Assembly (NCBI GenBank): GCA_017510405.1
Contig: JAFWNG010000015.1
Location: 1-64,000, forward strand
DNA: 64,000 nucleotides
Reading direction: 5' to 3'
Source of the DNA: Solobacterium sp.
GTDB lineage: Bacteria > Bacillota_I > Bacilli_A > Erysipelotrichales > Erysipelotrichaceae
A model generated the notes under the pieces. It made no database searches, was not told where the DNA came from, and saw only the letters and a list, made by a program, of their open reading frames with translations. A program made the translations under genes and the position numbers. Positions 18,117 through 27,067 of this stretch are shown here, piece after piece (positions within the stretch are counted from its first letter, which is position 1; each line of letters begins with the position of its first letter).

Positions 18117-19013
18117 ATGAACCAGAAACAATTGGAAACATTTGTCGCTGCCGTCCGCAGTGAATCTTTTCTCACACCCACAGGTGACCATCACCGCTAC
18201 GCGACTTCCGCCGCTCCGGAGATCCTGGAACTGGAAGAAGAACTCGGCGTCCTGCTTTTTATCCGGGAAGGACTCAATACCGGCATCCTGACGGAAGCCG
18301 GCCAGCTGTTCGCGGTCGACGCGGAGCGCATCCTGCATGACATGCGTGTGGCCAGACGGCGCATTGATCGGTATCTGCCGGATGATACGCGTACTGTCTG
18401 CATCGGCACCCTGCCGTTCCTGCGTCAGTACCGTCTGAACCGCGTCTTCACACGCTTTACGGAAGATCATCCGGAAGCCCGCTTCGTCATGGAACAGAAT
18501 GACGGCAAACAGCTCGTGGACGGTCTGAAGAGCGGCTATTACGACGGTGTCGTCCTGCGTAAGAACATGGTCAATTCCAAGGGACTGGAGACGATCCGCC
18601 TGGCTTCCGACGAGATCGCGGCGATCGTATGGGAGGGACATCCCCTCGCCGACGAACCGAGCATCGAGCTGTCTGACCTGAAGAACGAATACTTCTTCCT
18701 GGCGCCGCCTTCCTCGCCTTCCTACGGCATCTGCCGCAAGCTTCTGATCGACCGCCACATCTCCACCGAAAACGTGCACACGGCGCCGATCGAACAGATC
18801 CTGAAGGCAGCGGCCGAGAACCGCGGCGTCGCGCTTCTGCCGATCTCCAACCTGATCGTATACGAGCAGACCGATACCGTACCGGTGCCGCTTCTGCCGA
18901 AGGCTGTCGTCGAAGTTGTCTTTGCCTATAAAAAAGACGCGGAACGCTGCTCACTGATGAGCGAGCTGATCCGCGTACTGGAATCCCGAGCAAGAGCAGT
19001 GCCCCGCCTGTAA
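18117..19013 (+). CDS. LysR-type regulator with degenerate HTH
   Basis: This 298-residue protein follows LysR architecture: an N-terminal winged helix (1-60) and a periplasmic-binding-like effector domain (about 90-295). The start MNQKQLETFVAAVRSESF and ELEEELGVLLF fit the family, but the middle of the HTH lacks the usual alanine-rich helix and QPALS-type recognition motif. DNA specificity may therefore be unusual. Its flanking genes (MBL and GNAT) are on the other strand, so the regulated target is not obvious. Confidence 0.8.
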   Translation: MNQKQLETFVAAVRSESFLTPTGDHHRYATSAAPEILELEEELGVLLFIREGLNTGILTEAGQLFAVDAERILHDMRVARRRIDRYLPDDTRTVCIGTLPFLRQYRLNRVFTRFTEDHPEARFVMEQNDGKQLVDGLKSGYYDGVVLRKNMVNSKGLETIRLASDEIAAIVWEGHPLADEPSIELSDLKNEYFFLAPPSSPSYGICRKLLIDRHISTENVHTAPIEQILKAAAENRGVALLPISNLIVYEQTDTVPVPLLPKAVVEVVFAYKKDAERCSLMSELIRVLESRARAVPRL

Positions 19014-19019
19014 TAACCG

Positions 19020-19038
19020 GCGGCGCACCGCTTTTTTT
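19020..19038 (+). terminator. short terminator after LysR gene
   Basis: A 4-bp GCGG/CCGC stem (extendable only weakly) is followed by seven T. The T-run borders the stop of the convergent GNAT gene. Confidence 0.4.
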
Positions 19039-19510
19039 ATTTCAGAATGATCTCCATGCAGGTCTTCTGTATGCCGAACCCGGCCTTTTCATAGAACTTC
19101 CGGGCATTGTCATTGCCTTCCCACACATTGAGCGTGACGTTGTAGCAGCCGGCTTCTTTCGCAAAAGCAAGCACGTGTTCGTACAGCATCGTGCCGATGT
19201 GCTGTCCGCGGTATCGTGCATCCACGCACAGATCATCGATATACAGGGTGAGAATATCGGTCATGTTGTCGGTATGGGGCGGTCTCTGCAGTTCGCAGAA
19301 GCAGTATCCGGCTGTGATCCCCTCATCGTCCTCCGCCACGAAAACGGCGTGCATCGGATCCCTGAACAGTTCCTTCAGTTCCTCATCGCTGTATTTTTTT
19401 GTGCCGGGTATGAATATATCCGGGCGTATATCCGCATGAATGGCAAGTACCTGGTACAGCAGTTCATCCACGCGCGGAATGTCTTTGTCCTGTGCTCTTC
19501 GTATCTGCAT
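19037..19510 (-). CDS. GNAT family N-acetyltransferase
   Basis: This 157-residue protein of the GNAT fold transfers an acetyl group from acetyl-CoA. The pyrophosphate-binding turn is RYRGQHIG (about 98-105), followed by NARKFYEKAGF near the C-terminus. The acceptor is unknown. It lies alone between convergent and co-directional neighbours. Confidence 0.88.
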   Translation of the reverse strand: MQIRRAQDKDIPRVDELLYQVLAIHADIRPDIFIPGTKKYSDEELKELFRDPMHAVFVAEDDEGITAGYCFCELQRPPHTDNMTDILTLYIDDLCVDARYRGQHIGTMLYEHVLAFAKEAGCYNVTLNVWEGNDNARKFYEKAGFGIQKTCMEIILK

Positions 19511-19535
19511 CGCGCACCTCCTGCGTGCAAGTATA

Positions 19536-20588
19536 CTATAAAGTCAGATCGCCGTCATGGATCCAGCCTGCGCGGCGGCACGGAAGAGCGAATAACAGCG
19601 TGAGGACCGCTGGGAGAACGAACGCGATCAGTACGAGTCCGGTCCAGTCCATGGCGCTGATGCCGGCCTTTACACCCGCTTCGATATCGCTGATCCAGCC
19701 GGTATAGACGCCGATCGGTCCGACAAGACCGCACGTGCCCATGCCGGAAGATACCGGCGTGCCGTTCATCTGCAGGCGGAATACGCATGTCGCAAGCGGA
19801 CCGGTCACTGCCGATGCGAGGATCGGCGGGATCCAGACCTTCGGATTGCGGATGATATTGGGCATCTGCAGCATCGATGTGCCGAGTCCCTGGGATACCA
19901 GGCCGCCGGCACCATTTTCTTTATAGCTCATGACCGCAAAGCCGATCATCTGCGCACAGCACCCGGCTACGGCAGCGCCGCCGGCAAGACCGGTCAGCGA
20001 CAGAGCCGCGCAGATCGCCGCGGAAGAAATGGGCAGCGTAAGAGCGATCCCGACGACTACGGAAACGATGATGCCCATGAAGAACGGCTGCAGTTCGGTC
20101 GCCCACATGATCACGGCGCCGAGGGAACTTGCGGCTTTTCCGATCGCCGGCGCCAGCAGGACGCTGAGTCCCGCCCCGACCAGCACGGTGACCGCCGGTG
20201 TTACAAGAATATCGACTTTCGTTTCCTTTGAGACCGCCTTGCCTGCCTCACAGGCCGCGATCGCGATCAGATAGACAGCCAGCGGACCGCCTGCCCCGCC
20301 GAGACTGTTGGCGGCAGCGCCGACGGCAGCCAGTGAGAACAGTACGAGCTGCGGTGCGTGAAGCGCGTATCCGATCGATACCGCCATGGCCGGACCGGCC
20401 ACGGAAGACGCGAAGTTTCCGGCATCCACGAGAAACGGTATATTGAACTGCCGACCGGCTGTCGAAAGGATCGTACCGATCAGCAGTGAAGCGAACAGAC
20501 CCTGCGCCATGGCGCCCATGGCATCGATCCCGTAGCGGGAAAGCGAGAAATGAATATCTTTTTTATCCAGGAATTCATTACGTGTCAT
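19536..20588 (-). CDS. PfoR-type membrane protein (PTS EIIC-like family)
   Basis: This 350-residue protein has eight to ten hydrophobic segments and strong similarity in pattern to the PfoS/R family, now placed with a PTS EIIC-like superfamily (GYALHAPQLVLFS, GGAGGPLAVYL, CCAQMIGFAV and SSGMGTCGLVGPIG). PfoR was named as a regulator of perfringolysin in Clostridium, but a transporter role is likely for the family. No EIIA or EIIB is adjacent. AGGAGG lies upstream of the ATG, and a palindrome lies farther upstream. Confidence 0.82.
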   Translation of the reverse strand: MTRNEFLDKKDIHFSLSRYGIDAMGAMAQGLFASLLIGTILSTAGRQFNIPFLVDAGNFASSVAGPAMAVSIGYALHAPQLVLFSLAAVGAAANSLGGAGGPLAVYLIAIAACEAGKAVSKETKVDILVTPAVTVLVGAGLSVLLAPAIGKAASSLGAVIMWATELQPFFMGIIVSVVVGIALTLPISSAAICAALSLTGLAGGAAVAGCCAQMIGFAVMSYKENGAGGLVSQGLGTSMLQMPNIIRNPKVWIPPILASAVTGPLATCVFRLQMNGTPVSSGMGTCGLVGPIGVYTGWISDIEAGVKAGISAMDWTGLVLIAFVLPAVLTLLFALPCRRAGWIHDGDLTL

Positions 20589-20637
20589 CTTCTTCCTCCT
20601 TAGGACATATCCGTTATAGCATACTTTTCAAAATATG

Positions 20638-20656
20638 TATAGTCATTTTGACTATA
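20638..20656. promoter_or_regulatory. operator-like inverted repeat TATAGTCA-TTT-TGACTATA
   Basis: A perfect 8-bp inverted repeat with a 3-base centre sits between the divergent PfoR-type gene and the RluA-type gene, 50 bases from the former. It has no adjacent T-run, so an operator is likelier than a terminator. Confidence 0.45.
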
Positions 20657-20712
20657 TCTTGTATCTGTCTTTTTGTCCGGCTTTGTGGTATTGTGACCAC
20701 GGGTAATCAATC

Positions 20713-21621
20713 ATGCACTATGAGATCAAAGACAGTTCGGTAACCATGACGATCGACGGACAGTATGCCGGTAAGCCTCTTTCTTTCCTGGCAGACCGTC
20801 TTTTTCTGAATTCCCGCACGGTAAACCGGAAGCTGCAGGAGAGAGCGATCCTGCTGAACGGTACGCCTGTCCGGGATATTTCGGAGGTCCTTCCGAAGCA
20901 CAGCACTCTGATGATCCGGCTGGAAAAGCAGTCCCCGGACTGGCCGCCTTCCCAGACGCCGTGTACGATCGTATACCGCAACGCCTTCCTGGCAGCGGTG
21001 CATAAAGACGCGGGAAGGATCATCCATGAAGAAGGATTCGGAACCGAGTGCCTGAACGCCGACATGGCAGCGCGGCTGCTTATGGAAGAGATCCCGGCGC
21101 CGGTGCGTCCCCTGCACCGCCTTGACCGCGAGACCGAAGGACTTGTGCTCTATTCCCTGATCCCGCTGTTTCAGCCCTGGTTTGACAACGCCCTGGCGGA
21201 GCACCGCATACAGCGCACCTATCTTGCATTGACGAAAGGCATCTGCACGCCCGGGAAAACGATGACGATACATAAGTCCATCGGCAAAGACCGGCACGTA
21301 AACGGAAAATACCGCGTCTCTGCGACCGGCAAAAACGCCCTGACGGAAGCCGAGTGCATTGCCTCTGTAAACGGATATTCCCTCTTCCGCTGTCAGCTCG
21401 GCACCGGACGCACGCACCAGATCCGTGTTCATCTCGCCGATGCCGGCTACCCGATCGTCAACGATCCTCTTTACGGCGTTCATACCCGGACGGTACAGGG
21501 CATGGGACTCTGGGCATGCGAAGTCACGGTGCGCGACCCCCTCTCCGGCGGAAAACACCGGATCAGAGACCCGCTGGCACCGGAATGGTACAGGCAATTC
21601 ACACACATGACCGAACAATGA
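20713..21621 (+). CDS. RluA-family pseudouridine synthase
   Basis: This 302-residue enzyme should isomerise uridine to pseudouridine in rRNA or tRNA. The catalytic motif HRLDRET (about 134-140) carries the active Asp, and RTHQIRVH near 236 matches the family. The N-terminal part (about 15-75) resembles an S4-like RNA-binding region. No strong ribosome binding site is seen before the ATG at 20713. Confidence 0.9.
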   Translation: MHYEIKDSSVTMTIDGQYAGKPLSFLADRLFLNSRTVNRKLQERAILLNGTPVRDISEVLPKHSTLMIRLEKQSPDWPPSQTPCTIVYRNAFLAAVHKDAGRIIHEEGFGTECLNADMAARLLMEEIPAPVRPLHRLDRETEGLVLYSLIPLFQPWFDNALAEHRIQRTYLALTKGICTPGKTMTIHKSIGKDRHVNGKYRVSATGKNALTEAECIASVNGYSLFRCQLGTGRTHQIRVHLADAGYPIVNDPLYGVHTRTVQGMGLWACEVTVRDPLSGGKHRIRDPLAPEWYRQFTHMTEQ

Positions 21622-21624
21622 GCG

Positions 21625-21630
21625 TATAAT
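21625..21630 (+). promoter_or_regulatory. -10 element of the patB-like gene
   Basis: A perfect TATAAT lies just after the RluA stop and 22 bases before the aminotransferase start. The -35 is not recognisable. Confidence 0.4.
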
Positions 21631-21651
21631 ATCCAGAAAAGGAGCTACAGT

Positions 21652-22866
21652 ATGAAGTACGATTTCACCTCTCATCTTGACCGCGCCGGCAAAGATGCCA
21701 TCGCCGTCGATCTGCCGACGAACCGTGTTGGCAACTACAGCGACATGAACCTGCGCGAAGGCTTTGATATTATTCCGATGTGGGTGGCGGATATGAACTT
21801 TGCGACATGTCCGACGATCCCGGAAGCGATCATCGGCCGTGCCCAGCATCCGGCATACGGCTACTACGCCGTCCGCGACGAATACTATGACGGCATCATT
21901 GAATGGCAGCGCCGCCAGCACGGCGTCACCGGTCTTGCCAGAGAGCACATCGGCTATGAAAACGGTGTTCTCGGCGGTGTCGCGAGCGCTCTGCGCATCC
22001 TGTGCAGCCGCGGCGACAGCATCCTGGTGCACTCCCCGACGTATATCGGATTCACGATGGTGCTGACCAACAACGGCTACAACATCGTGCATTCACCGCT
22101 GAAGAAAGATGAAAACGGCGTCTGGCGCATGGACTATGAGGACATGGAAAAGAAGATCGTCGACAATCATATTCATACTGCCATCTTCTGTTCGCCGCAT
22201 AACCCGTGCGGACGCGTCTGGACCAGGGAAGAGATCGAAAAAGCCATGGCGGTATACGAAAAACACGACGTATACGTCATCAGCGACGAGATCTGGAGCG
22301 ACCTCATCCTCTATGACAACAAACACATCCCGACCCAGACCGTCAATGACTGGGCGCATGAACATACGATCGCGTTCTACGCACCGAGCAAGACCTTCAA
22401 CCTGGCAGGTCTCATCGGCAGCTACAGCATCGTCTACAGCAAGCGCCTGCGCGACCGTCTCGACAAAGAGGAAAGTCTCTGCCATTACAACAGCATGAAC
22501 GTTCTCTCCATGTATGCGCTGATCGGTGCGTACAAAGAAGAAGGCTATGAATGGCTGGCGGAGCTGAAGCAGGTCCTGTCTGGCAACGTCAGCTTTGCCT
22601 GTGACTATATCCGCGATCATTTCGAAGGCGTCACCCTTTCCCGTCCGGAAGGCACATACATGCTGTTCCTGCAGTGCGAAGACTGGCTCAAAGCCCATGA
22701 CATGGATCTCAATACGCTGATCCACCTCGGCTGGGAAGTCGGCGTCATGTGGCAGGACGGCAGCCAGTTCATCGAACCGCATTCCATCCGCATGAACCTC
22801 GCTCTGCCGCTTGACCGCGTGCAGGAAGCCTTCGCGCGCCTCGACAAATACGTATTCAACCGCTGA
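21652..22866 (+). CDS. patB: PatB/MalY-type C-S beta-lyase (PLP aminotransferase fold)
   Basis: This 404-residue fold-type I PLP enzyme matches the MalY/PatB branch, which cleaves cystathionine or cysteine to a thiol, pyruvate and ammonia. Visible marks are PMWVADMNF (about 42-50), SPHNPCGR, SDEIWSDL and the PLP lysine in SKTFNLAG (about 245). A plain aminotransferase activity cannot be excluded. AAGGAG precedes the ATG. Confidence 0.88.
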   Translation: MKYDFTSHLDRAGKDAIAVDLPTNRVGNYSDMNLREGFDIIPMWVADMNFATCPTIPEAIIGRAQHPAYGYYAVRDEYYDGIIEWQRRQHGVTGLAREHIGYENGVLGGVASALRILCSRGDSILVHSPTYIGFTMVLTNNGYNIVHSPLKKDENGVWRMDYEDMEKKIVDNHIHTAIFCSPHNPCGRVWTREEIEKAMAVYEKHDVYVISDEIWSDLILYDNKHIPTQTVNDWAHEHTIAFYAPSKTFNLAGLIGSYSIVYSKRLRDRLDKEESLCHYNSMNVLSMYALIGAYKEEGYEWLAELKQVLSGNVSFACDYIRDHFEGVTLSRPEGTYMLFLQCEDWLKAHDMDLNTLIHLGWEVGVMWQDGSQFIEPHSIRMNLALPLDRVQEAFARLDKYVFNR

Positions 22867-22870
22867 GACC

Positions 22871-22895
22871 CGGCACCGTAACGGTGCCGTTTTTT
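22871..22895 (+). terminator. terminator of patB-like gene
   Basis: The stem CGGCACCG/CGGTGCCG with a TAA loop is followed by six T. Confidence 0.85.
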
Positions 22896-22930
22896 CTTGA
22901 AGCGGGAAGATGCGGGTGTAAAATGGCTGT

Positions 22931-23662
22931 ATGAGTGCTCTGATATTGAAACTGATCGCGATGACGACGATGCTCATCGATCACGTCGGTCTTGTCTTTT
23001 TCCCGAAACTGCGGTGGCTGCGCCTGATCGGCCGGGTCTCCTTCCCCCTCTATGCGTTCATGATCGCGGAAGGATTCGAACATACGGAACAGACCGGTCA
23101 CACGCGGAAATACGCCCTGCGGCTGGCAGCGCTGTTCCTGCTGTCCGAACTGCCCTATGACTTCGGCTTATACGCAGCGGTGCCGCGCCTGGACCATACA
23201 AACGTCATCCTGACGCTGTTATGCGGCCTGCTGATGCTGGCGGGAATAGAACGCGTTAAACCTGTCTACATGAAGATCGGCATCATTGCGCTGGCAGCGT
23301 TTGCGGCGGAACTGTCCCATGCCTCCTACGGGTATGCGGGCGTCCTGCTGATCCTGCTGTACCATCTGTATCTGCGCCATGTGAAAGAGAAAAGCACCGG
23401 CCTGCGACTCGCCGCGCTGCTTGGCATCGGCGCTCTGTTTGCCGGCTACTATCTGTGCACAAACGCGCATTCCATGGATCCCCATGTGGTGTACCGCGTC
23501 TTCCGGCGCTTTACTTGGACGCAGACCGGTGTGCTTGTCAGCGCGCCTCTGCTCACGCTCTACAACGGAAAAAAAGGACGATACAGTCCGGTATTCAAAT
23601 GGGTCTACCGTCTGTTCTATCCTCTTCACTTAAGCGTATTCTCACTGATGCGGATCCTGTAA
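22931..23662 (+). CDS. TraX-family membrane protein
   Basis: This 243-residue polytopic protein has about seven to eight hydrophobic segments and TraX marks: MLIDHVGLVFFP near the start, GRVSFPLYAFMIAEGFEHT, and SELPYDFGL. TraX of F plasmid acetylates pilin; chromosomal homologues in Bacillota are of unknown function and may acylate a surface component. No conjugation genes are present, so this is not evidence of a plasmid. Confidence 0.85.
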   Translation: MSALILKLIAMTTMLIDHVGLVFFPKLRWLRLIGRVSFPLYAFMIAEGFEHTEQTGHTRKYALRLAALFLLSELPYDFGLYAAVPRLDHTNVILTLLCGLLMLAGIERVKPVYMKIGIIALAAFAAELSHASYGYAGVLLILLYHLYLRHVKEKSTGLRLAALLGIGALFAGYYLCTNAHSMDPHVVYRVFRRFTWTQTGVLVSAPLLTLYNGKKGRYSPVFKWVYRLFYPLHLSVFSLMRIL

Positions 23663-23675
23663 GATCCCGCATTTT
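23649..23675 (+). terminator. terminator overlapping the TraX stop
   Basis: A stem ATGCGGATC/GATCCCGCAT with one bulged base is followed by TTTTTC; the stop codon lies in its loop. Confidence 0.6.
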
Positions 23676-23679
23676 TCAT

Positions 23680-24621
23680 TTACCGGATCCGCTGCCAGAG
23701 TGAGCCGTCCTCACTGCTGTATATTTCCGCTTCCTGGTCCTCCGTGTCCCAGTGTACAGCATAGTATTTTTCGGCATCGCCGCTGACCACGGCATAGATG
23801 ATGCACATGTCATCCTGTACCAGACCGTCGCCGAACGCCGACAGCTGTGCGCCGCTGTTCACGGCCTCTGCGGCCTCCGGGACTGCCAGGAGGCTGTCCA
23901 GACAGATCTGTCCGTACATTGGTATATCGAGGTTGGTAAAGAGATCGTACGGCGTCACGTCCGCGAATCCCATATGCTGTTCCGTGCGCAGACGTCCGTA
24001 GAGAGCGTCCGTACCGGACAGGATCAGATCCGCGTCGCCGTTCGGTCTGCGGGCGCAGATGACCGACGGTGCGTCCATCTCATCCCCTTCCTCGACAAAG
24101 AAGAACGGGCCGTCGTCCGCCGCTTCATAATAGATATCGCCGACAGTCTCAATACTGCCTTCCCGCTCCCAGATCATGACCTGTACGCCGCGGCTGGGAA
24201 TGATCAGATATACATTTTCCCGGACCGTGCTGCGGTCTCCGTAATACACCCGGTCAGTGCCGGTCTCCTGCAGGAAACCGAACTCCGGCCAGCCGGATGC
24301 CCGCGTCAGTACGTCTTCGAGACTGTGTTCGCTGTCGACCTGACCGATGAACGCGATATCGGCGAGCGGTCCGTCCATTCGGTCACGGTATTCCGTCAGC
24401 TGCGATCCCTCGTCATAGGACTGTGCCGGGGATACCGAAGCCGGGAAGACCGGTGCCGGCGGGATCTCCGCGTCCGGGGGAGGCGTCTCAGCCGGTTCCG
24501 GCGTGGCGGTAGGCTTCGGGCTTACCGAAGGAACAGGACTGGGCGCGGCCGAGGAAGACGGTTTGGAAGAACAGCCGCAGAGCATTGCCAGCACACAGAG
24601 CGTGCCAAGATATTTTTTCAT
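23680..24621 (-). CDS. proline-rich lipoprotein, unknown function
   Basis: This 313-residue protein has a short signal peptide and lipobox LCGC (Cys17), followed by a Ser/Pro/Thr-rich linker to about residue 65 that would span the cell wall. A folded domain of about 245 residues has no family I recognise. AAGGA precedes the ATG within the end of the nucleotidase gene, only 9 bases away, so it is the last gene of the transketolase-nucleotidase operon. Confidence 0.8.
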   Translation of the reverse strand: MKKYLGTLCVLAMLCGCSSKPSSSAAPSPVPSVSPKPTATPEPAETPPPDAEIPPAPVFPASVSPAQSYDEGSQLTEYRDRMDGPLADIAFIGQVDSEHSLEDVLTRASGWPEFGFLQETGTDRVYYGDRSTVRENVYLIIPSRGVQVMIWEREGSIETVGDIYYEAADDGPFFFVEEGDEMDAPSVICARRPNGDADLILSGTDALYGRLRTEQHMGFADVTPYDLFTNLDIPMYGQICLDSLLAVPEAAEAVNSGAQLSAFGDGLVQDDMCIIYAVVSGDAEKYYAVHWDTEDQEAEIYSSEDGSLWQRIR

Positions 24622-24630
24622 GTGGATTCC

Positions 24631-26091
24631 TTACTCCAGGATCACGATGCGCCCTTCCACATGGGCATCGAGTCCCTGGTGCGTCGAGAAGTACTCCTCG
24701 ACAATGTTATTGACCGACGTCATGACGATACGCGGTTTCATGTTCTTTTTCACGTCCTCCAGCGGTACGCCGAAGAACGCGTCAAAGTTTTCAAAATGAT
24801 AGTGCTGCATCGCGATCAGGAATGTATCGCTGTCTTCCACCGGTTTTCCGCGGAAGCTCAGTTCCTCCAGCGTGTGCGTGCTTTTACGGTATACGATGCG
24901 TACACCTTTGGAATACTGGTAGAACTCCGTATGCCCTTCCCACGCTTCGTCGCGCATGATATGCATGATCATCTGCCGGAACTGGGCACCTGTCACTTTC
25001 AGCATGTGCACGACGTCGTCAAACGGCGTGTTCTCCATCATATCCTGGTATTCCACGATCGGACCGAGTTCCTTCTTTCTCAGCGCCCCGGATCCCATCA
25101 GCATAATGTCAAAGCTGGAGTCTTCCTGCAGGAGGTCGGCATAGAGATTGCCGATCTCCGTCTCCTGAATGCGGGAAGGATGCGTCAGTTTGCGGGCAAA
25201 TCTTGTGACGATGCGCTTGTACTTGGCATCGGTCTCGGTCTGGTAGCGGGACAGCAGTTCCTCCATGACCGGATCGTTTTCACACAGGTCTTCGTTGACT
25301 TCAAGGCACTGCCATCTGAGTTCGGAGATCTTGTTGCGCCATGTATCGTACGTGATGTCAAAGCGGCCGATCACGCCGGTGCCGGTGCCCGCCTGCACGA
25401 TGGGAATGTTATTGACGATCTCCATCCCGTCCATGAACGTATGCGAATGCCCGCCGATGATCAGATCGACGCCGAAATCCGGTTTCAGAAGCGCGGCCAG
25501 TTCCCGGTCCTTCTCAATGCCGATATGCGTCAGAAGGATCGTCATATCGGTATCCTTTGTCCGGTAGTTGTCGCAGATAATGCCGACTTCCCGGGCAGCC
25601 TCCTCGATGTCAATAAACGAGCCGATGACCTTTTCCATCTTCGTACTGGCAAGCACTTCATCCGTCAGGATACCGATAAACAGGATGCGCATGCCGTTTA
25701 CTTCCAGATTCATATACGGACGGAACATGCGTGCATTATTCAAGGTAACGAACAGGTTGGCATTGATGATCGGGAACGTCGCGCATTTTTCCAGAAACAG
25801 CAGATGCGCGATGCCGTAGTCCACCTCGTGATTCCCGATGGTGGCAATGTCGGGATCCAGCTGGTTCACCAGGTCGATCGTCGAAAGACCGAGATACTCG
25901 GAATCGATGACCGATCCCCGGAACATATCGCCGGCCATGGCATAAATGACATTGTTTTCTTCCTTGCGTATTTTGTTTACATAGCCGGAAAGCCGCGGCA
26001 GACCGCCGCATGATTTCCCGTCTTTCACCGACGGCAGGAAATCTCCGTGCATATCATTCGAATGCAGCAGCACAAGTTTCTTTTTCGTCAT
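24631..26091 (-). CDS. cytoplasmic 5'-nucleotidase/2',3'-cyclic phosphodiesterase family
   Basis: This 486-residue UshA-type enzyme has an N-terminal metallophosphoesterase domain (HSNDMHGD at 10-17, AGDMFRG, GNHEVDYG and GGHSHTF) and a C-terminal 5'-nucleotidase domain. There is no signal peptide, unlike the secreted enzymes, so it resembles the YunD-like cytoplasmic branch. The substrate is probably a nucleotide or nucleotide sugar. It lies 22 bases after the transketolase C-terminal subunit, which fits salvage of ribose phosphates. Confidence 0.87.
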   Translation of the reverse strand: MTKKKLVLLHSNDMHGDFLPSVKDGKSCGGLPRLSGYVNKIRKEENNVIYAMAGDMFRGSVIDSEYLGLSTIDLVNQLDPDIATIGNHEVDYGIAHLLFLEKCATFPIINANLFVTLNNARMFRPYMNLEVNGMRILFIGILTDEVLASTKMEKVIGSFIDIEEAAREVGIICDNYRTKDTDMTILLTHIGIEKDRELAALLKPDFGVDLIIGGHSHTFMDGMEIVNNIPIVQAGTGTGVIGRFDITYDTWRNKISELRWQCLEVNEDLCENDPVMEELLSRYQTETDAKYKRIVTRFARKLTHPSRIQETEIGNLYADLLQEDSSFDIMLMGSGALRKKELGPIVEYQDMMENTPFDDVVHMLKVTGAQFRQMIMHIMRDEAWEGHTEFYQYSKGVRIVYRKSTHTLEELSFRGKPVEDSDTFLIAMQHYHFENFDAFFGVPLEDVKKNMKPRIVMTSVNNIVEEYFSTHQGLDAHVEGRIVILE

Positions 26092-26113
26092 CCCAAATAC
26101 CTCCTGATGATGA

Positions 26114-27067
26114 TCACACTGCTGTATGTTCCAGCATCATATCCCGGACCGTCTCCGCGATCGTATCGGCGGTAAGACCAAACTCATTCAGCAGCTCCGC
26201 CGCGCTGCCCGAATGCCCGAATTCATCCTGAACGCCAAGCCGGATGACCGGCACCGGTTCATGGGCAGACGTCACGGCGCTCACCGCGTCGCCGAGTCCT
26301 CCGATCACGGTGTGTTCCTCAACGGTAACGATCTTCCCGCATTCCCTTGCGCAGCGCAGGATCAGTTCTTCATCGACCGGCTTCAGGCTTCCCATATTCA
26401 CCACCCGGATCTGTATGCCTTCCGCCGCCAGTTTTTCCGCTGCCTTCAGCGCTTCACTGACAGGGAGTCCGACTGCAATCACAGCCGCATCTCTTCCGTC
26501 TCTCAGGACCTCGCCTTTTCCGATCGTGAATGTATACGTTTCATCGTGGATCAGCGGCGAAGCAGCTCTGGAAAAGCGCAGGTATACCGGTCCTTCCTGT
26601 TCGTATGCGGCTTTGACCATGGCTTTTGCTTCAATATCGTCCGCCGGACAGAGAACGGTCATGCCCGGGATGGAACGCATCAGTGCGAAATCCTCGCAGC
26701 ACTGGTGGGAAGCGCCGTCTTCACCGACGGAAACGCCGCCGTGGGTTGCCGCGATCTTGACATTGAGATGTCCGTAGCCGATCGTATTGCGCACCATTTC
26801 AAAAGCGCGCCCGGCCGCAAACATGGCAAACGTGGACGCAAACGGCACCAGTCCTGTCGTCGACAGGCCGGCCGCCACGTTCATCATATTCTGTTCCGCC
26901 ACCCCGCACTGGATATGGCGTTCCGGAAACTCTTTCCGGAAGATATCTGTTTTCGTCGCACTGGAAAGATCGGCATCGAGCACGACGATGTCATTGTGTT
27001 CGCGCGCCAGTTCCGTGACTGCTTCTCCGTAGCTGACTCTGGTCGCTTTGCTTTTCACTTCACTCAT
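26114..27067 (-). CDS. transketolase, C-terminal subunit
   Basis: This 317-residue protein holds the pyrimidine-binding and C-terminal domains of transketolase (catalytic Glu region in VAEQNMMNVAAGL and the GEDGASHQ loop). Split transketolases are common in Bacillota and archaea. Its start overlaps the stop of the N-terminal subunit by 4 bases. Together they interconvert pentose phosphates. Confidence 0.92.
   Translation of the reverse strand: MSEVKSKATRVSYGEAVTELAREHNDIVVLDADLSSATKTDIFRKEFPERHIQCGVAEQNMMNVAAGLSTTGLVPFASTFAMFAAGRAFEMVRNTIGYGHLNVKIAATHGGVSVGEDGASHQCCEDFALMRSIPGMTVLCPADDIEAKAMVKAAYEQEGPVYLRFSRAASPLIHDETYTFTIGKGEVLRDGRDAAVIAVGLPVSEALKAAEKLAAEGIQIRVVNMGSLKPVDEELILRCARECGKIVTVEEHTVIGGLGDAVSAVTSAHEPVPVIRLGVQDEFGHSGSAAELLNEFGLTADTIAETVRDMMLEHTAV

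Noticed and set aside
22931-23662. Conjugative element suggested by TraX
   Set aside because: No relaxase, coupling protein or type IV secretion genes are present; TraX homologues are common on Bacillota chromosomes.
23752-26013. 753-codon plus-strand open frame
   Set aside because: It spans two real minus-strand genes (a lipoprotein and the nucleotidase) and its translation lacks family signatures.
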